DNA of 64,000 nucleotides from Branchinecta lynchi. Lineage: Eukaryota; Arthropoda; Branchiopoda; Anostraca; Branchinectidae. The DNA lies in the NCBI GenBank assembly GCA_023053575.1, contig JAKZAP010000003.1:30820228-30884227 (forward strand), read 5' to 3'. This document shows positions 42,130 through 54,640 of this stretch, in pieces (within the stretch, counting starts at the first letter, position 1; the number at the start of each line of letters is the position of its first letter). The position numbers and the translations under genes were made by a program. The notes under the pieces are model-generated. The model did no database searches and was not told where the DNA came from. It worked only from the letters and a program-made list of their open reading frames with translations.

Positions 42130-42640
42130 CAGTTACATTTTATTAGGTTTCGTGAAAAAGCGTGAAGGTGTACATTATTACTCGAGATTGAGGACATTTG
42201 TGTCTAGGATGTTTGGAATGGATTTGAGACTAAATATAATCGAAAATGCATTAGAGAATCCCTTGAATGTCTTAGAGGAATTGGGGTTTGTATTTGAGAA
42301 TCGACGAAAAGTTTTCGAGATATTTTCTAGGTCTTTGAGAAAATACAAAAAGTATTCGAAAGGTATTCGAGAATTTAAACAATTAAATCATAGAATACGT
42401 TTTTGTCATTCTCGAATGTATTTGTATTATTCTCGAATACTTAATTTCAATTTAAATGTCAAATACTTTTAGGACATTCTCGAATACTTTTTATCTTTTC
42501 TCGAATACTTTTTATCTTTTCTCGAATACTTTTTATCTCGAATACTTTTGAAGTTTCTCGAAAACTTACTGAAACTCTCAAAGACTTTTCAAAGACTCAA
42601 ACACCGATTCCTCGAAGAAATTTTCGACGTATTTAGCCTC
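42130..42640. repeat. TCGAATAC-rich low-complexity repeat
   Basis: CTCGAATACTTTTTATCTTTT is repeated about three times at 42477-42545. The wider region is built of TTCGAGA/TCTCGAA words. The 106-aa plus frame at 42152-42472 is rich in R/F/I from these repeats and has no domain. Confidence 0.5.
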
Positions 42641-45230
42641 AAACCTATTCCATATGGATTTTGAAACAGTGTGTGGTATTGTCAGGGATGGATCTGTCAA
42701 GTCCAATGGCTCTGGGAAACGAATGACAGTAAATTTTCAAGTAACGATTTGAGTTCGAATTTTTAGAACACTGGTTGCTGGTGTAAGGAGAGCGCGAAAT
42801 AACTTGTATCGCCCTGATATGAGTGAAATATAACTTGTATTGTCGTCGAGGGTGTGAAATACCGGGATTTCTTTTGTCATACTTTCTGCTTGCAGAAGAA
42901 TAATCATTGGTTGCACGGATCTCTACTGCTGTTTGTACCAATATGTTTGGGAAAGCGCTAGGACATTTGTAAGATCGCTATTTGCAACGGCAACTTTTGC
43001 TGAAAATGTCATCTTTTTATTGTAGTCTCATTACAGTTAGGTTAAGACAAAAGTAATTTATTCAACAATGGGAAACAACGGAAAGTTACTTATGCAGTGT
43101 TTACAAGTACAAGAAAACTTGAACAGAATTCGGTCTTGGTGACAGGATTATGTTTACACGCAGAGGGAAAAAAATTATTCTTCAAACCAGAAAATCGGAC
43201 AAAATTCAATTCAATAGCCAATCAAAAAAAAGTTTGATAGCATTTATGACATCAGTATTGATGACTACTGCTCTCAAAAGCTAGCTAGACTTTTGTTTAG
43301 TTTTTTTTTACCAGCGCCGCCGACGATATTCCTTTCAAGTAGACCGGAATTCCTTTCATCACGCATTCTCGTCCCGCTAGACTTTTTTTTCTAGTCGTCT
43401 TCACGAACGGAATCCTTTCAGGTCGACCGTAATTCCTTTCTACCCGACGGGACATCTTGTCCGTGTAAACGCTACATTAGCCTATATGACCTTTTGTCAA
43501 CGATACAGCCTTTCTTGTCAAGGAACCTCGTAGTCAGTCTGTGCTTGGTCTAAACTGACAAAAGTAAAAACCTGGCGAAAGTCAGTTTGGGCCTAGCCAA
43601 CACTAAAGAAATATTAGTTCAGATTTTCGCAAAGGAACCATACAAGTGTCTAATCAGGACTTGCGAGGATCTTCAGAATTAAACCTTACCGTGCTAATAT
43701 TTACTGTAGTCAAAGTAAGATCGGCAGGCTTAAAAGTTACATCTAACAACTGCCAAGCGATTTCCAAATATTTGTCGTCCCATTTACTGTGGGGCTGCAT
43801 TGCTTTGAATTTATTGAGATTTTGTTATGGTCCAGCTTTTTTAGGTGTCCCATACCGTCCTAAGTTGCCATTATCTTGGACAGTAATTATATGAACGCAT
43901 GCATATTTATTTTTATAGCAGCATAAGCACCTCTTAGAAGAACTTAATGCTTCGTTCAATGTTTTCGTGTGCACCTTCTTGTCTTTGATTTTACTACTCC
44001 GCTGCCTCTTCAACAGCGGGTTGGAAATAAAATTATAATTATTTCTTGAAGTTCAATGGGCACATCAAACTACCCCAATCCCACTCTGTAACAACCTAGG
44101 AACAATGCTTACCCCCTAGATCAGCAGCTTTTTCAACAGTTTCCTCTCTGTGATATTTGAAAGCGTTATTTTTTGGGACAGAACATGCTCAATTTACTAG
44201 CTTGGACAAAGATAAAAGTGATGTTTCTAATAATACTTAGTAGATCTTTATTTTATGCATAAATCAGCTTGTATAATTCGGATCTGAAAAGGTTATTTGT
44301 TTTTGAATGATTTTTGTTGGTTTGTTATTTTTTATAAGCTTATTGCATATTCTGGTACATTTTAAAAGCAAGTTAATCAAGCTTCACGACACTGTTCCAG
44401 AAAGAAAAACTTTTAATAGGCACTTTAAGCCATGGAACTTCTGATGAAACACTAAAACAATCAGGTAAACTGCATCTGCGGCTTGACTTTGGTGGCATCT
44501 CAAATATATCCTTTTCCATTAAGCATTGCTGGGAGTTTTTGAATTTCCTGCCACGATATCCCAGCTCCTAAGATTTGGATTGCCGAAATGCCAGAGAGGT
44601 AAAGACAAGGGATAACAAGAAAACGGCCGATTTTCGTAGCACCTTCTAAAGGAAGCCGGAAATGTTCATTTGTGAAGCATTTAATACAAAGTAAAGCATT
44701 AGAAGTGTCCATTGTGCTTTAAAGCTTGTCGTCTTACATGTTGCTTCAGTATTTTTCAAGGCTTTAATTACTACACCCACTGACGAGTAAAACCACAAGA
44801 AAATCAAATGAAGCTCTACATATTGTAACTGGTTACCAGAGTGGGTATTAAATGTGCCTCGGCTTGTAACCCCTGAGGATACCATGGTAGCTCTTCTCCT
44901 GTTACCACCAATTTCCCAGGCTTAACGAAGTAGATGTCATCATTGGGCTATCGCGAAAGGAAACTTGTTTTTTCCTCAGCGGAAGGTTATCGTATGATCC
45001 ACTCTTATACCTGCGTGAATGAGGCATGTAATTTGGCGATTCTTGTGGTCCCTCACATTATGTTTATGATGCCTTCTCGAGTATAATTTCCTAAATCTGA
45101 AGAGAAGGACTTGGTTGTGAGATATTGTCCGACTTCCGGAGTAGACTCTTATCGTTGAGTTTTTTTGGTTGCTTGACAGAAAACGTCTGTGATTGTTGAA
45201 GGAGTGAGAGTCATCATTCATTGTTGAAAT
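42640..45230. other. no recognised gene
   Basis: Sequence words TGTTTACACG (43152) and CGTGTAAACG (43462) face each other about 320 bp apart, with CCTTTCA-GTCGACCG repeats between them, and could be a small TIR element. Between 43500 and 45230 I see only short open frames without domains. Confidence 0.35.
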
Positions 45231-45234
45231 GACA

Positions 45235-45500
45235 CCATATTCCCGTTCAGCGCTTTCTAGCGGATTAGTTTCTGTTAATCCCCCTATGCCTCACCATCAG
45301 CACTTGGATCAGACATGGTAAAATAGATCCACAAGCTAGTGAGTGGAAAATCTGTCATCTGTGTCCCAGGTTATGGAGGTTTTGCATACGTAAAGTGAAA
45401 GTGACCCACTACCCTATGAATCCGACTTTTTACTGTGTCTACGCAAGTGTTGGTTATGAGGCAATGGGGGACTACTAGAAACTAGTCCCATTGGAGTGCT
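45235..45500. mobile_element. fold-back MITE family F, copy 3 (right arm shortened)
   Basis: Left tip CCATATTCCCGTTCAGCGC, then TTGGATCAGACATGGTAAAATAG, GACTTTTTACTGTGTCT and a short right arm AGAAACTAGTCCCATTGG. About half of the right arm is deleted compared with 15802-16260. Confidence 0.7.
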
Positions 45501-45639
45501 GAACTGAAATGCTAATTGTCGAGTCATCGTGTTTGTCTCAACTATGCTGCTGTTTTTCCTGAATTATTCTGATAGGCTAATGAACGTCTTCGTGCTGTTC
45601 AGGGACTCTTTCGTAGATCACAAACAAAATTTAGAGATT

Positions 45640-46140
45640 AACGTTGATGGCTGATCTGCCCATCCGTCGGTCTGTGACCTTCAGCTATTTTAATGAAATT
45701 TACCACCTGAAATAGGGAGTAACTAAGGTTCAGTTCGCGGATTGGCTTTGTTGGAGGGGGGAGGGGAGTATATCTAACCAATTAATTGGAAAGCTTATGT
45801 CAACATAAAAAAACATATTGGATCAGCCGTTAGCTGACCACGTAATCAGAGCAACTGTATTAATTTGTAAATTTGACCGGATGTACATGTTGTTTGCCCT
45901 ATAGATTGTTCGGGTTGACCTTTTTGACTAACGAAAGTGGTGAAGAGGTTGAAATTGACATATGCTTACATATTGCTATGAGCTCCCGGCTAGGAAAGTT
46001 TGTCCGGAATTCGAATAATCCGCATATACACGTCTATCGAAGATGCCGTCAATTTCCTTTCTTTTCCCTCTCTAAACCCGACCAAGGGAAGTCAAAACCC
46101 ACCGCAGATTGGGGTCCCCACCGAAACCTTGGTCTTGTTC
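45640..46140 (+). repeat. family R, diverged short copy
   Basis: CCATCCGTCGGTCTGTGACC, GGTTCAGTTCGCGGATTGG and the right end GTCCCCACCGAAACCTTGGTC match family R in order. Internal units are mostly lost. Confidence 0.5.
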
Positions 46141-46494
46141 TCATCCTTGGGGTGGTCATTGTTTGTTTGGGTCATGATTGAGTTTTTGATTACCCTAAAG
46201 CGAGTCGTGATGTTGCTTAGTCTGAAGCTAAGACGGAATTCAATATAAAAAGACGAACTAAAAGGTCCGTCTTGGGTTACAACTTCTATGTCTTGCTCTA
46301 AGATGCACTCTTCCGAACTTTCCGATCTTGTGGATTTTGTGGATTTATGGATTTATTTTGTGGATTTATACTCCTGTATTCCTGCTTTGTAACAAGTAAC
46401 AACCCAACTTCTTCCGATTCGCCTGATATGAACTGCAATGCTGTTGAAAACCCTGGCTATGGCGGCTGCCACCGAATCAGAATTTCAGAAACAA

Positions 46495-46624
46495 CCCCCC
46501 ACCCCAGAAAAAAAAAATCAGTTTTATAGGCTTTTCGCTCTGATCTATGTATTTTTTGTCCGACCCACGGGCACCCCCCCCCCCCCCCCCCCCCCCTCTA
46601 AATAAACTCCTGGATACTGGCCTG
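46495..46624 (-). mobile_element. MITE family H2, copy 4 (left end degraded)
   Basis: TTTTATAGGCTTTTCGCTCTG, a run of about 22 C at 46575-46596, and CTAAATAAACTCCTGGATACTGGCCTG. The left tip is missing, so no duplication can be assigned. Confidence 0.7.
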
Positions 46625-47134
46625 CGCGTGCGACATTTTTGTTTTGAGCGGGCTTCATTGTATTTGAGCTGACTATTTTTATTCAAGACCTCTCGCTTTG
46701 TTGTGCTTTTTTCTTTCTTTTTCTTGTTAATTTTATCTTACTTTTACATGCGTTGTGTTTCTTTCCGTCAAGTCTGTCTGTCTTTTTCTCTTTTATTGTG
46801 GTCATGGTAATAAAAAATTGAAGTATCCATTTTTTGTCGTTTTTTTTAAAGAAAAGTCAGATATTTTTTCAATCTCTTAAAGTGGCAGCCCCATGTCAGA
46901 TACTTACGAGAATTCTAGAGAATCTGCCTAGAGAATCTCCCAGCTTTCCGTCACATATTACCCTTTTCTTAGATTTGTCCAGTTTCTTCTGACCGGTCTA
47001 GGGTGTGTAAAAAGCCAGGTTTCACTTCCAGACAATTAGATATATATTAATCTTCCGCACAGCCGAGAATAACTTTACCATGCACTGATGACGGCTGCTT
47101 TCGCTGTTACTTAAGATTTGGTCGTTTTTCTGAT

Positions 47135-47339
47135 CCGAGTTTCCAAGAATAGAACCAAGTCTGATGGACTAAAAGGCCAGATACTATAGATTCATAAAAC
47201 ACCCAACAAAACTAAACAAGACATCTAAATCAAATTCACTTTCTGTCCTTTCCACACTCTTTGCCTTGTCGGTGTTCCATGTTTATGTATTGTGTTGTCT
47301 CAATCATAACATCGAGAAGCAAAATCTTGTCCATGAATG
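47135..47339 (+). repeat. 200-bp unit U, copy 1
   Basis: GAGTTTCCAAGAATAGAACC to GTTCCATGTTTATGTATTGTG. Nearly identical to 49502-49675, and about 90 percent by eye to 48605-48778. The MULE at 47340 sits exactly at its right edge. Confidence 0.75.
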
Positions 47340-48604
47340 GTGTCCGGTCAATTCGTCACAGGACAAATCGTCATAGGACAGTTCGTCACAGACTATTCGT
47401 CACAGGACAATTTGCCTCATGGATATTTCGTCCCAAGGACAATTCTTCACAAGGACACTTCGTCATACGGACAGTTCGTCATTAGGAAAATTCGTCATAC
47501 GGACATTTTGTCACAGAGAGCCTGTGCCTTATTTCAAGTTATGTTAAGAAATACTCGGTTACATTAAAATAGTATGGCTATATACTACATTAAAACAAAT
47601 ATTTATGAGCAATTTCCCGCGGATATTCAAGTACGTCAGTCTGACTAGACCAATACATGGTTTTCAGTCGCAGGTTAGTCTTCGTACTTCCACTTCTTGG
47701 ATGGGTTCGGACACCCAGCAACAAATCCCCCAATACTCATTTTTAATTTGCCCTGCTCCTTTTGAAGAAAAAATATTGCCTCTATATACCACAATGCAAA
47801 TATTTTTCAAGTTCACGTTTCAAGTTAAGTTTTTTATATTCAACATTGACAAATCAATAAATAAAAAACAACACTGTCGCGCTGGAGAAAAAACCTATGA
47901 GGGTTTGCATTCGCGCGAACTTCCACATAACTTCTTATCTACATGTATGAAAATAAACAAAATAAAATCCAATCTCTCTCACTCATCAATACTGAACTCC
48001 TCTCGCCCCGTTATTCCATCCCAACCTCACCTTACCCCCCTGCCCATCCTTACCTCCCTAGCCAACCCTTCCTCCCCTAACCACCCATAATAAAATTAAA
48101 TAAAATAAAAAACATTTATGCCCCAGAAAATAAGCTTTTAATTTCTTTGTAAACTGAGGTAGGCTACGTGTTCCGCCGCCCTAATGCTCACTGGTAGTTC
48201 ATTCCATACAGATGGACCCAGGTATTTCATTGAAAATGAAGACCGCGTACCGTGACCTAAATCCACTACTATATCATCACTATGCCTTTTTCCATAATTA
48301 TGCAGGTAATATATAACACTAAGACTAATGATTAAATATCGGAGATCAGAGCCAGGGTTAAAAATAATGATTCAAATATTGATTCAAACAACCTCTTGTG
48401 AAGGGGTGGCACTTTTTATTTTGTCCAAACTACCATTGTTATAGCAAATATTCTATAATATGACGAACTGTCCTAGTGACGAATTATCCTAGTGACAAAT
48501 TGTCCTGTGGCGAATAGTCCGTGGGACCAATTGTCATTTTACGAATTTTCCCTGTGACTAACTGTCCGTTTGACGAATTGTCTGTGACGAATTATCCTAG
48601 AATC
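47340..48604. mobile_element. MULE copy 3, 9-bp TSD
   Basis: Left tip GTGTCCGGTCAATTCGTCAC, right tip ATCCTAGAATC. Flanks CCATGAATG (47331-47339) and CCATGAATA (48605-48613) match at 8 of 9. Terminal arrays of GGACAATTCGTCA lie at 47345-47515 and, inverted, at 48470-48600. The interior shares TTTTCAGTCGCAGGTTAGTC and CACCCAGCAACAAATCCC with copy 1, and TCAAACAACCTCTTGTGAAGG near the right end. No transposase remnant seen; a LINE fragment is nested inside. Confidence 0.83.
48090..48310 (-). pseudogene. LINE ORF2 C-terminal fragment inside the MULE
   Basis: The minus strand reads DLGHGTRSSFSMKYLGPSVWNELPVSIR, then after a frame change PQFTKKLKAYF. GP-x-x-WN-x-LP-x-x-IR followed by FK-x-x-LK-x-YL is the conserved C-terminal end of CR1/Jockey-group ORF2. 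It is followed by an AT-rich TTTTATTT tail. Dead fragment. Confidence 0.7.
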
Positions 48605-48778
48605 CCATGAATAGAAACCAGTTTAATGGATTAATAGGCCAAATACTATAGACTGATAAAACACCCAACAAAACTAAGCAAGACACCTAAATCGAATTCA
48701 CTTTCTGTCCTTTCCACACTATTTGCCTCGTCGGTGTTCCATGTTTATGTATTGTGTCTCAGTCATAACATCGACATG
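48605..48778 (+). repeat. 200-bp unit U, copy 2
   Basis: GAATAGAAACCAGTTTAATGG, ACACCCAACAAAACTAAGC and GTCGGTGTTCCATGTTTATG. It starts immediately at the MULE right edge, so units 1 and 2 were adjacent before the MULE inserted. Confidence 0.72.
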
Positions 48779-49288
48779 GAAAGTCTTCGGAGTAAATGTG
48801 CTTTTATCCAACAAGGTGTCATCGTCCAGGTCCGTGGATTCTAAAGATAACACGAGACCACATCAAACACACCCTCCCGCCTGTCTACAAATAAAATGTC
48901 CAGACGCAGGAAACGTTTTCGCAAAAAAATTGGCAGACGGCTTGATTTGCAAATTAGTAAACGGCCAGATCGGAAGTTATGCGAGCTTTTTTTTCTGAAA
49001 AGATCCGGTTGTGTCGCATACCTTTACCAATGTCTGAGTAGTTAGCTGTTTTATTTTCGTCCAGAAAAAAACTTTCTATATCCTCGATTTTTTGTGTCGT
49101 GCAATTCAATCCTCGACGATTCTCTCCGACGCCGATATTTGGGGTAAGGGATCAGAAACTTTCTTGTTTATTAAGACAACGATATTAGTTGAAAAAATAA
49201 AGAAGGGTATCGAATGGAATGGAGGCAAATAGGGCAAGAGGGCTTGTAACCCTTAGGAGAATAGAAATCCACAAAAGTTGCCAGGTAC
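48779..49288. other. no recognised gene
   Basis: The 91-aa plus frame starting at 48723 in unit U has no recognisable domain. Nothing else stands out. Confidence 0.3.
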
Positions 49289-49472
49289 CAAGGCCGTATC
49301 CAGGGGGGGGGGAGGGGTTAGTTGGTTGACCCCCCCCCCCCCCCCCCCGAAACATACAAAAATACTCATTTGTATAGGCTTTTCCATCTGATCTATGTTT
49401 TTTGTGTGCGACCCGCAGGCAAACCCCCCCCCCCCCCCCCCCCCCCGAAATAAATTTCTAGATACGGGCCTG
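49289..49472 (-). mobile_element. MITE family H2, copy 5
   Basis: Starts CAAGGCCGTATCCAGG and ends CTAGATACGGGCCTG. Flanks CCAGGTAC / TCAGGTAC match at 7 of 8. Two C/G-run blocks surround TTTGTATAGGCTTTTCCATC. Confidence 0.83.
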
Positions 49473-49501
49473 TCAGGTACTTTGGCTTTTTGCAAAGTTG
49501 T

Positions 49502-49675
49502 TTCCGAGTTTCCAAGAATAGAACCAAGTCTGATGGACTAAAAGGCCAGATACTATGGATTCATAAAACACCCAACAAAACTAAACAAGACATCTAAATC
49601 AAATCCACTTTCTGTCCTTTCCACACTCTTTGCCTTGTCGGTGTTCCATGTTTATGTATTGTGTTGTCTCAAAAA
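49502..49675 (+). repeat. 200-bp unit U, copy 3
   Basis: GAGTTTCCAAGAATAGAACC to ATGTATTGTGTTGTCTCAA. By eye it differs from copy 1 at only two or three positions, which suggests a recent duplication or gene conversion. Confidence 0.75.
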
Positions 49676-49741
49676 CAATAGCCATTCATTTTACCTAGAC
49701 AGATTACAGCTTTCTTTGAGCAAGTTATACTATCTTAGAGA

Positions 49742-50538
49742 ACAAGACCAAAGGTTTCGATGGGATCCGAAAAGTTCAAATTTGATCCAGACAACTGGAT
49801 CTTGTCTTCGCCAAATCCAGACTTCGCCAGAAAAATAAAGCTCAAAAACGAATTCAGCATGTCTCCTTACCCCTATATCCAACCTCTTATCAACTTCAAA
49901 TTAAACTTTTACTTTTAACAAATTTTCCGGTTTCAGCCGGATTCCGAGCGATCTATACGTCCGGCGAGAAAATGATAGTCATATGCGAATTCAGCATGTC
50001 TACTTACCCGCAAATCGAACATCTTATCAAATTAAAATAAAACTTTTTATTTTAAACAAATCCTCCGGTTGTGACCGGATTCCGGCCGAACTAATGGTCC
50101 GGCGAGAAAATAATTTTCATATTCGGACTCAGCACGTTTCCTTGCCCCTAAATAGAACCTCCAATCAACTTCATATTACTTTTCACAGATTTTCCCGTTT
50201 TCGCCGGATTCCGGGTTAACTGTTTGTCCGGCGAGAAAATAAGTTTCATATTCGGATTCACCGTGTCTCCTTATTCCTAATTCGACTATTTCATTAGATT
50301 TAAAAAAATATTTTTTGTTTCCCTTAATTTCAAACCTCTCACCCACCCCTAAATATAGAGCTACATAGCCCATCTCCGAACTTGACCTGTGTTTTCACCT
50401 AAAGAGTCCTCATGCCAAGTTTGATCAAAATATCTCAACCCCTTCGACAGTTATCGTGCTAACAGACGGACGGACGGACGGACAGACGGACAACTTTTGC
50501 GATGTCATAGGTATCCCTCCACTTACGTTTTGGGATCC
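49742..50538 (-). repeat. family R, copy 4 (minus)
   Basis: On + the left end reads AAGACCAAAGGTTTCGATGGGATCC and the right end CCACTTACGTTTTGGGATCC. In between are three to four internal units and ACGGACGGACGGACGGACAG. The order mirrors 54641-55797. Confidence 0.78.
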
Positions 50539-50544
50539 TAAAAA

Positions 50545-50820
50545 TCTGTAATTAAAAACCTTCGGTACGGCGTTACGAATCCGGAAGAAGCAATCGTAGC
50601 GCAGATCACTCGTTATAATCTGTCAGTTGAGTCCCACCCCTGGGCCATGATTCTGCAACAGTAGTTGGTATATGCTGTTGGTTGTTGTGTTCGTTCTTTT
50701 TTGTTGTTGTCAGAGGAATTAGTGTTTTCCATTTCTTCTTTTTTGCTTTGTCTTTTGTTGTGCTCCATCTGTTTTTTTAATTGATGGGTAATAAATGCAT
50801 TCATTCATAATTTCAACTGG
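50545..50820 (+). repeat. probable retroposon 3' end
   Basis: T-rich sequence ending GGTAATAAATGCATTCATTCAT, a short-unit tail like those of LINE/SINE 3' ends. No coding part recognised. Confidence 0.35.
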
Positions 50821-50821
50821 A

Positions 50822-51540
50822 ACTGTTTCTTTCTATCATCCTAAGAATTCCTCTCTAGCCATTTTATATCGATAACACTATCGTTTTATTTTCAACTAAT
50901 ATTGTTGTCTTAATAAAATCCCAGATATGAATGTCTGAGTGAGTTGTCGGGTAGTACTTTGGTCTTCGAGGTCTTTTGATCCAGAGGCAGTCGAGTCTAA
51001 CAGCATTAGTTTCGTCTAAAATTGACTAAAGAGAACCATAATCTCAGATGGAAATGTTTTGTATATGCTCCAAAGAATTCCCAACCATCTAGCCATTTTT
51101 GCCTCAGTAATAAATAGGTCTTCAGATTCTTTTCAACCAATATATACATTATATATATTTTAGTTATAACCCGCCAAATACACAGGCTATAGCCAAGTAA
51201 ACAAGAAAAAATAAGAAAACAACATAAGAATTTATGAACATTCAAAAATCATACAGAATATTTAACTATATTTTGTATCTTAATAAAAAAAAAAGACTAA
51301 CATACATTTAAAGTAAACTGTCATAATCTCAAGTTGATTATTTTCTTTCCTAAAAGCTGCTCCCATCCTTCTGGCCATTTTTGTCTCCATAATACTAATA
51401 ATGCTAATAAACCAGAAAATGTCTTATCTCTGATCCCAGATATCGGTGTCAGAGAGATTTGTCGGGTACTTTGGCTTTTCGCTCTTTTTGGGGTTAGAGG
51501 TGGTCGAGTCTGTGAATGAAGCTCTGTCTGGCTAATTCCG
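50822..51540. repeat. three diverged tandem units of about 250-300 bp
   Basis: The words CAT-x-CT-x-x-CCATTTT, TAATA-x-AATCCCAGATAT and GAGTTGTCGGGTA-x-TTTGG recur at 50830-50990 and 51340-51500. A partial middle unit (AACCATCTAGCCATTTTTGCC) lies at 51080-51110. The large minus frame 51321-51983 spans these repeats and the next MITE and has no domain. Confidence 0.5.
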
Positions 51541-51773
51541 GCGTTCAGTAACCTGAAAGGCGCGCAAGCTTTTAAACGGGGTGCTTCCGTTTCTTGATGG
51601 TAAAAAATGGATCTGGGCGATGATGAACAGCTTGTCAGACGGTTATTCTGGACTTGTAGGTGTAGGTTGCATCCAATTTGGCGCGCGGACAAATTGCAGA
51701 CAACGTGTGTCCGCACTTTTGCTCTGATAGAGCAGTGTAGAAGTAGACCTTCCAACGGTTTTACACCAAGTAT

Positions 51774-51941
51774 CAAGGCTGAATCCGGGGGGGGGGAGTA
51801 GGGGGTTGAACCCCCCCCCCCGAAACATACAAATATAATGATTTTTATAGGCTTTTCCCTCTGATCTATGTGTTTTTTGTACTTTTTTGTCCGACTTGCA
51901 GGCAATAACTCCCCCGAAATAAATTTCTGGATACGGACCTG
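51774..51941 (-). mobile_element. MITE family H2, copy 6
   Basis: Starts CAAGGCTGAATCCGGGGG and ends CTGGATACGGACCTG. Flanks CCAAGTAT / CCAATTAT match at 7 of 8. Body TTTTTATAGGCTTTTCCCTCTG as in the family. Confidence 0.82.
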
Positions 51942-54409
51942 CCAATTATCATCTCGCTTCACTCTGGTTGGCCGATCTCTCAAATGTAGATGAGTGAGAA
52001 TTCTCCTTTTTTTGTCGTGTTCTAATATAGCCTTAGATTGATTTCACATTCCCCCCACATACCAATGAACCAATAGTCCACTCCCACCCATCCACTGGAT
52101 TTTGTGCCAGTGTTCAAGTTCAAATTTTTTAATTTTACACAAAAATACAAAAACATTATAAATTATGCCCCTTGTCTCTTTACGAACCTGTGACATTTGG
52201 CCACAAAAATCTGTGACATTTCACCGAATAAAACACTGTTGCATTCTGGCACCTACAAAACTTGGCCTTTTTTTTTTTTTTCTACCAATTGTTACGAGCA
52301 CTTTTGCTTTTGATGAGATGTGTTTCCTTTCTTTTGGTTTTGCCGGTCGCAGAATTCTGACTCGCTTTCTTAGTCGAAAACCTGTGAAAAATCGCAGAAT
52401 TCTGCGACCAGTGGCAACAGTGTTGAGGGCCCGATTGTGGCAGAGCGTAGAGCTTGACAGCTAGTGTTGACATGAGGATGGAGATACTATCTTGCTAATC
52501 TCAGCGACCAAGGGTCTGGCGGAAGTGACGATCTTAGGATGAATCGTAGTCAGTGGATTCCCCGATTTTTGCAGAAAATCTGGAACGAGTCCAAAGTCTG
52601 ATTTGAGCACATAGGCTTAATACTCGCGTCTCTTACATTTGCCTATCACCGGAAGGGGAGGTTGTTGGCACACTGGCATATGTAGCGATTAGCAGGCATC
52701 CACACTAACTGATAAAATTCCATCCACAACACGGATTTGCAACTCTAGATAGTTAATTAACGGGTCTAATGCGGTATCATGACCTCCAGATGGAGGGTGG
52801 ATGATGACACCCTGTGATTCCGTCAACTGTGAGAAAATGTTTGGTAGGCTTTAAAATTCCAAGTTAACTCTACACTGTCTTAACAAGAATTGCGGTTGAC
52901 TGAGATACGCGAGAGTCGAAACTGCGCCCGAGAAGAAATTGATATGTGAATCTGATGATGGGCTCAGTGCTCTTTAAATAAACCCGCATGGGTAGGGATA
53001 GATTTGATTGTCTCTATGCGATTGCAAGATTCCAACTTTTGCTCCGAAATTCGGACATCACTGGTTTGCAATGGGCCTAGGCTGGGGTTTGTCGACTGTC
53101 CGGTCTACCTGAGCTCTCAAAGAGCTTTCATCAAACTAGGATGACCATAAAACTACTGACCAGTGGTAGACGTTTGCAAAACGGTTTTGGTCATCGTGGT
53201 ATTTGAGATTCTAGGGCGTCTAGTCGCAGCCTAGAGCCATTTTCCACTGCTCTCGTGTAATCCCGTGTAAGGCTTTCGAAACTAAATCCAGCCTGCTACA
53301 GACTGACAAGCTTTTTCAAGAGTTCCAGGGCTTATTTGCTGCGCTATATTGACGTCCGAAGATCTGCTAATCAGAGATGACGTTTGGACAAATGTGATTG
53401 GTTAGCAGCTTTCTAAGTTGACTTCCAGAATATCAGAATGGACGTGGGCGGACAGTTGGGTTGTGGCAGTATCCAAGCTCTTTAAAACCCAGAGCAAAAT
53501 AACTCTAGAGAGTAATGCGAAGACCTATCCTTCCCATGCATCAAAAATGGGCCTTCGTCGCAGCGCCGCCCAGCTCGCACTGCTTATGTGTGCAGTGGCG
53601 GACATAGAGAATTCTGTCAAGGCCAAGATGCGGTGCGAACATCGAAGATCAGATCAGAGCCATAGCTCGTTAACGATTGGTTGAGTTTCGTTAGGGATGT
53701 TCGTGTCCTCTAGAGGAGCTAGTGTCATTGCGATTTGACTGTTTTGCTCTGTTAAAATTATACCTGGCCTCCAGAAGTCAATATGAAGTTTGACCTCTTG
53801 GTTCTTGTTCTGAAATTTTTCCAAGTTCCGAGCTGAAAAAGCCTGCTGAAGTCCCTCGACACTATTCTGAGGTTTGATCTGCTGATTCACTGGTTGGAAA
53901 TTCCTTCTTTACGACACCATTAGTCAACTTGTCAATCTTTCACTCAGCCGGGGTACAGCTGAAGCACAATTTTTTTCAGCTGCAAAATCTGGAAACGCAT
54001 TGCGAGTCCCTAAAGAAACTTTTTCATTGGGTCGTAAAGTCCGTATCTCTAGTGCGGTTCAGCTGTTTAATGGTGCCGTATCAAAATAGGCTGAATTTTT
54101 ATCTTAAACATTTCTCATGCCGAAATACCGATGTCGAATCTCAAATCAACTTGAGTAGTTTTGCCAGACGACGTCAAACAGCAGGAACGAATTCAGGATG
54201 ACTAGATTAAAAACGGCTTGAAATCGGGTCTACTCCCTTTCCATTTTCAGACATACCTTGCTCAAAAATAGCTACGGAGGTTTATACAGCAATAAAAAGC
54301 TTTTATTCTTACTTGGTATCAGCATCTCTTAGTCCAAACTATCCAGACAACGATACTTGCTTCGGGTAATCGGTTCCTCTGGTGCTTTCGGAGCCACTTT
54401 GGCGGACTT
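51942..54409. other. no recognised gene
   Basis: A 99-aa plus frame at 52165-52464 has no domain I can name. GAGCAAAATAACTC-x-AGAGAG...GCGAAGACCTA at 53494 is a weak match to repeat family A. The rest is unmatched. Confidence 0.3.
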
Positions 54410-54563
54410 AACTGTAAAAAGTTTCTCCGAATAAGGATGCAGTATTTGCTACTGGGATTAATCTTTTCTCTATTGGGATAAACTTAATTCGAATTAATAA
54501 TCTTACCTCAATAAAGACAAGATTAACCCCAGTAGCAAATACTGCAAGATTTTTTTTACAGTG
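54410..54563. mobile_element. MITE with CACTGTAAAAA-type ends, copy 2
   Basis: AACTGTAAAAAGTTTCTCCGA at left and TGCAAGATTTTTTTTACAGTG at right. Arms with TGGGATTAATCTT and AAGATTAACCCCAG. Matches the copy at 8426-8593. Confidence 0.62.
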
Positions 54564-54640
54564 TTGGTCTCGTTAGATCTACAGACAACAAACTTGATGT
54601 TCAATCACCATCCTTGTTGCTTGTTTTTTTCTACCTTTTT

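Noticed and set aside
48723..48998. 91-aa frame shared with 47261-47485 (CSMFMYCV)
   Set aside because: The similarity is due to the duplicated 200-bp unit U; frames diverge right after it.
50460..50490. Microsatellite GACGGACGGACG as an independent locus
   Set aside because: It is the variable TCCGTCCGTC part of family R on the minus strand.
51321..51983. 220-aa minus frame
   Set aside because: Spans tandem repeats and a G-tract MITE; the sequence is explained by those repeats.
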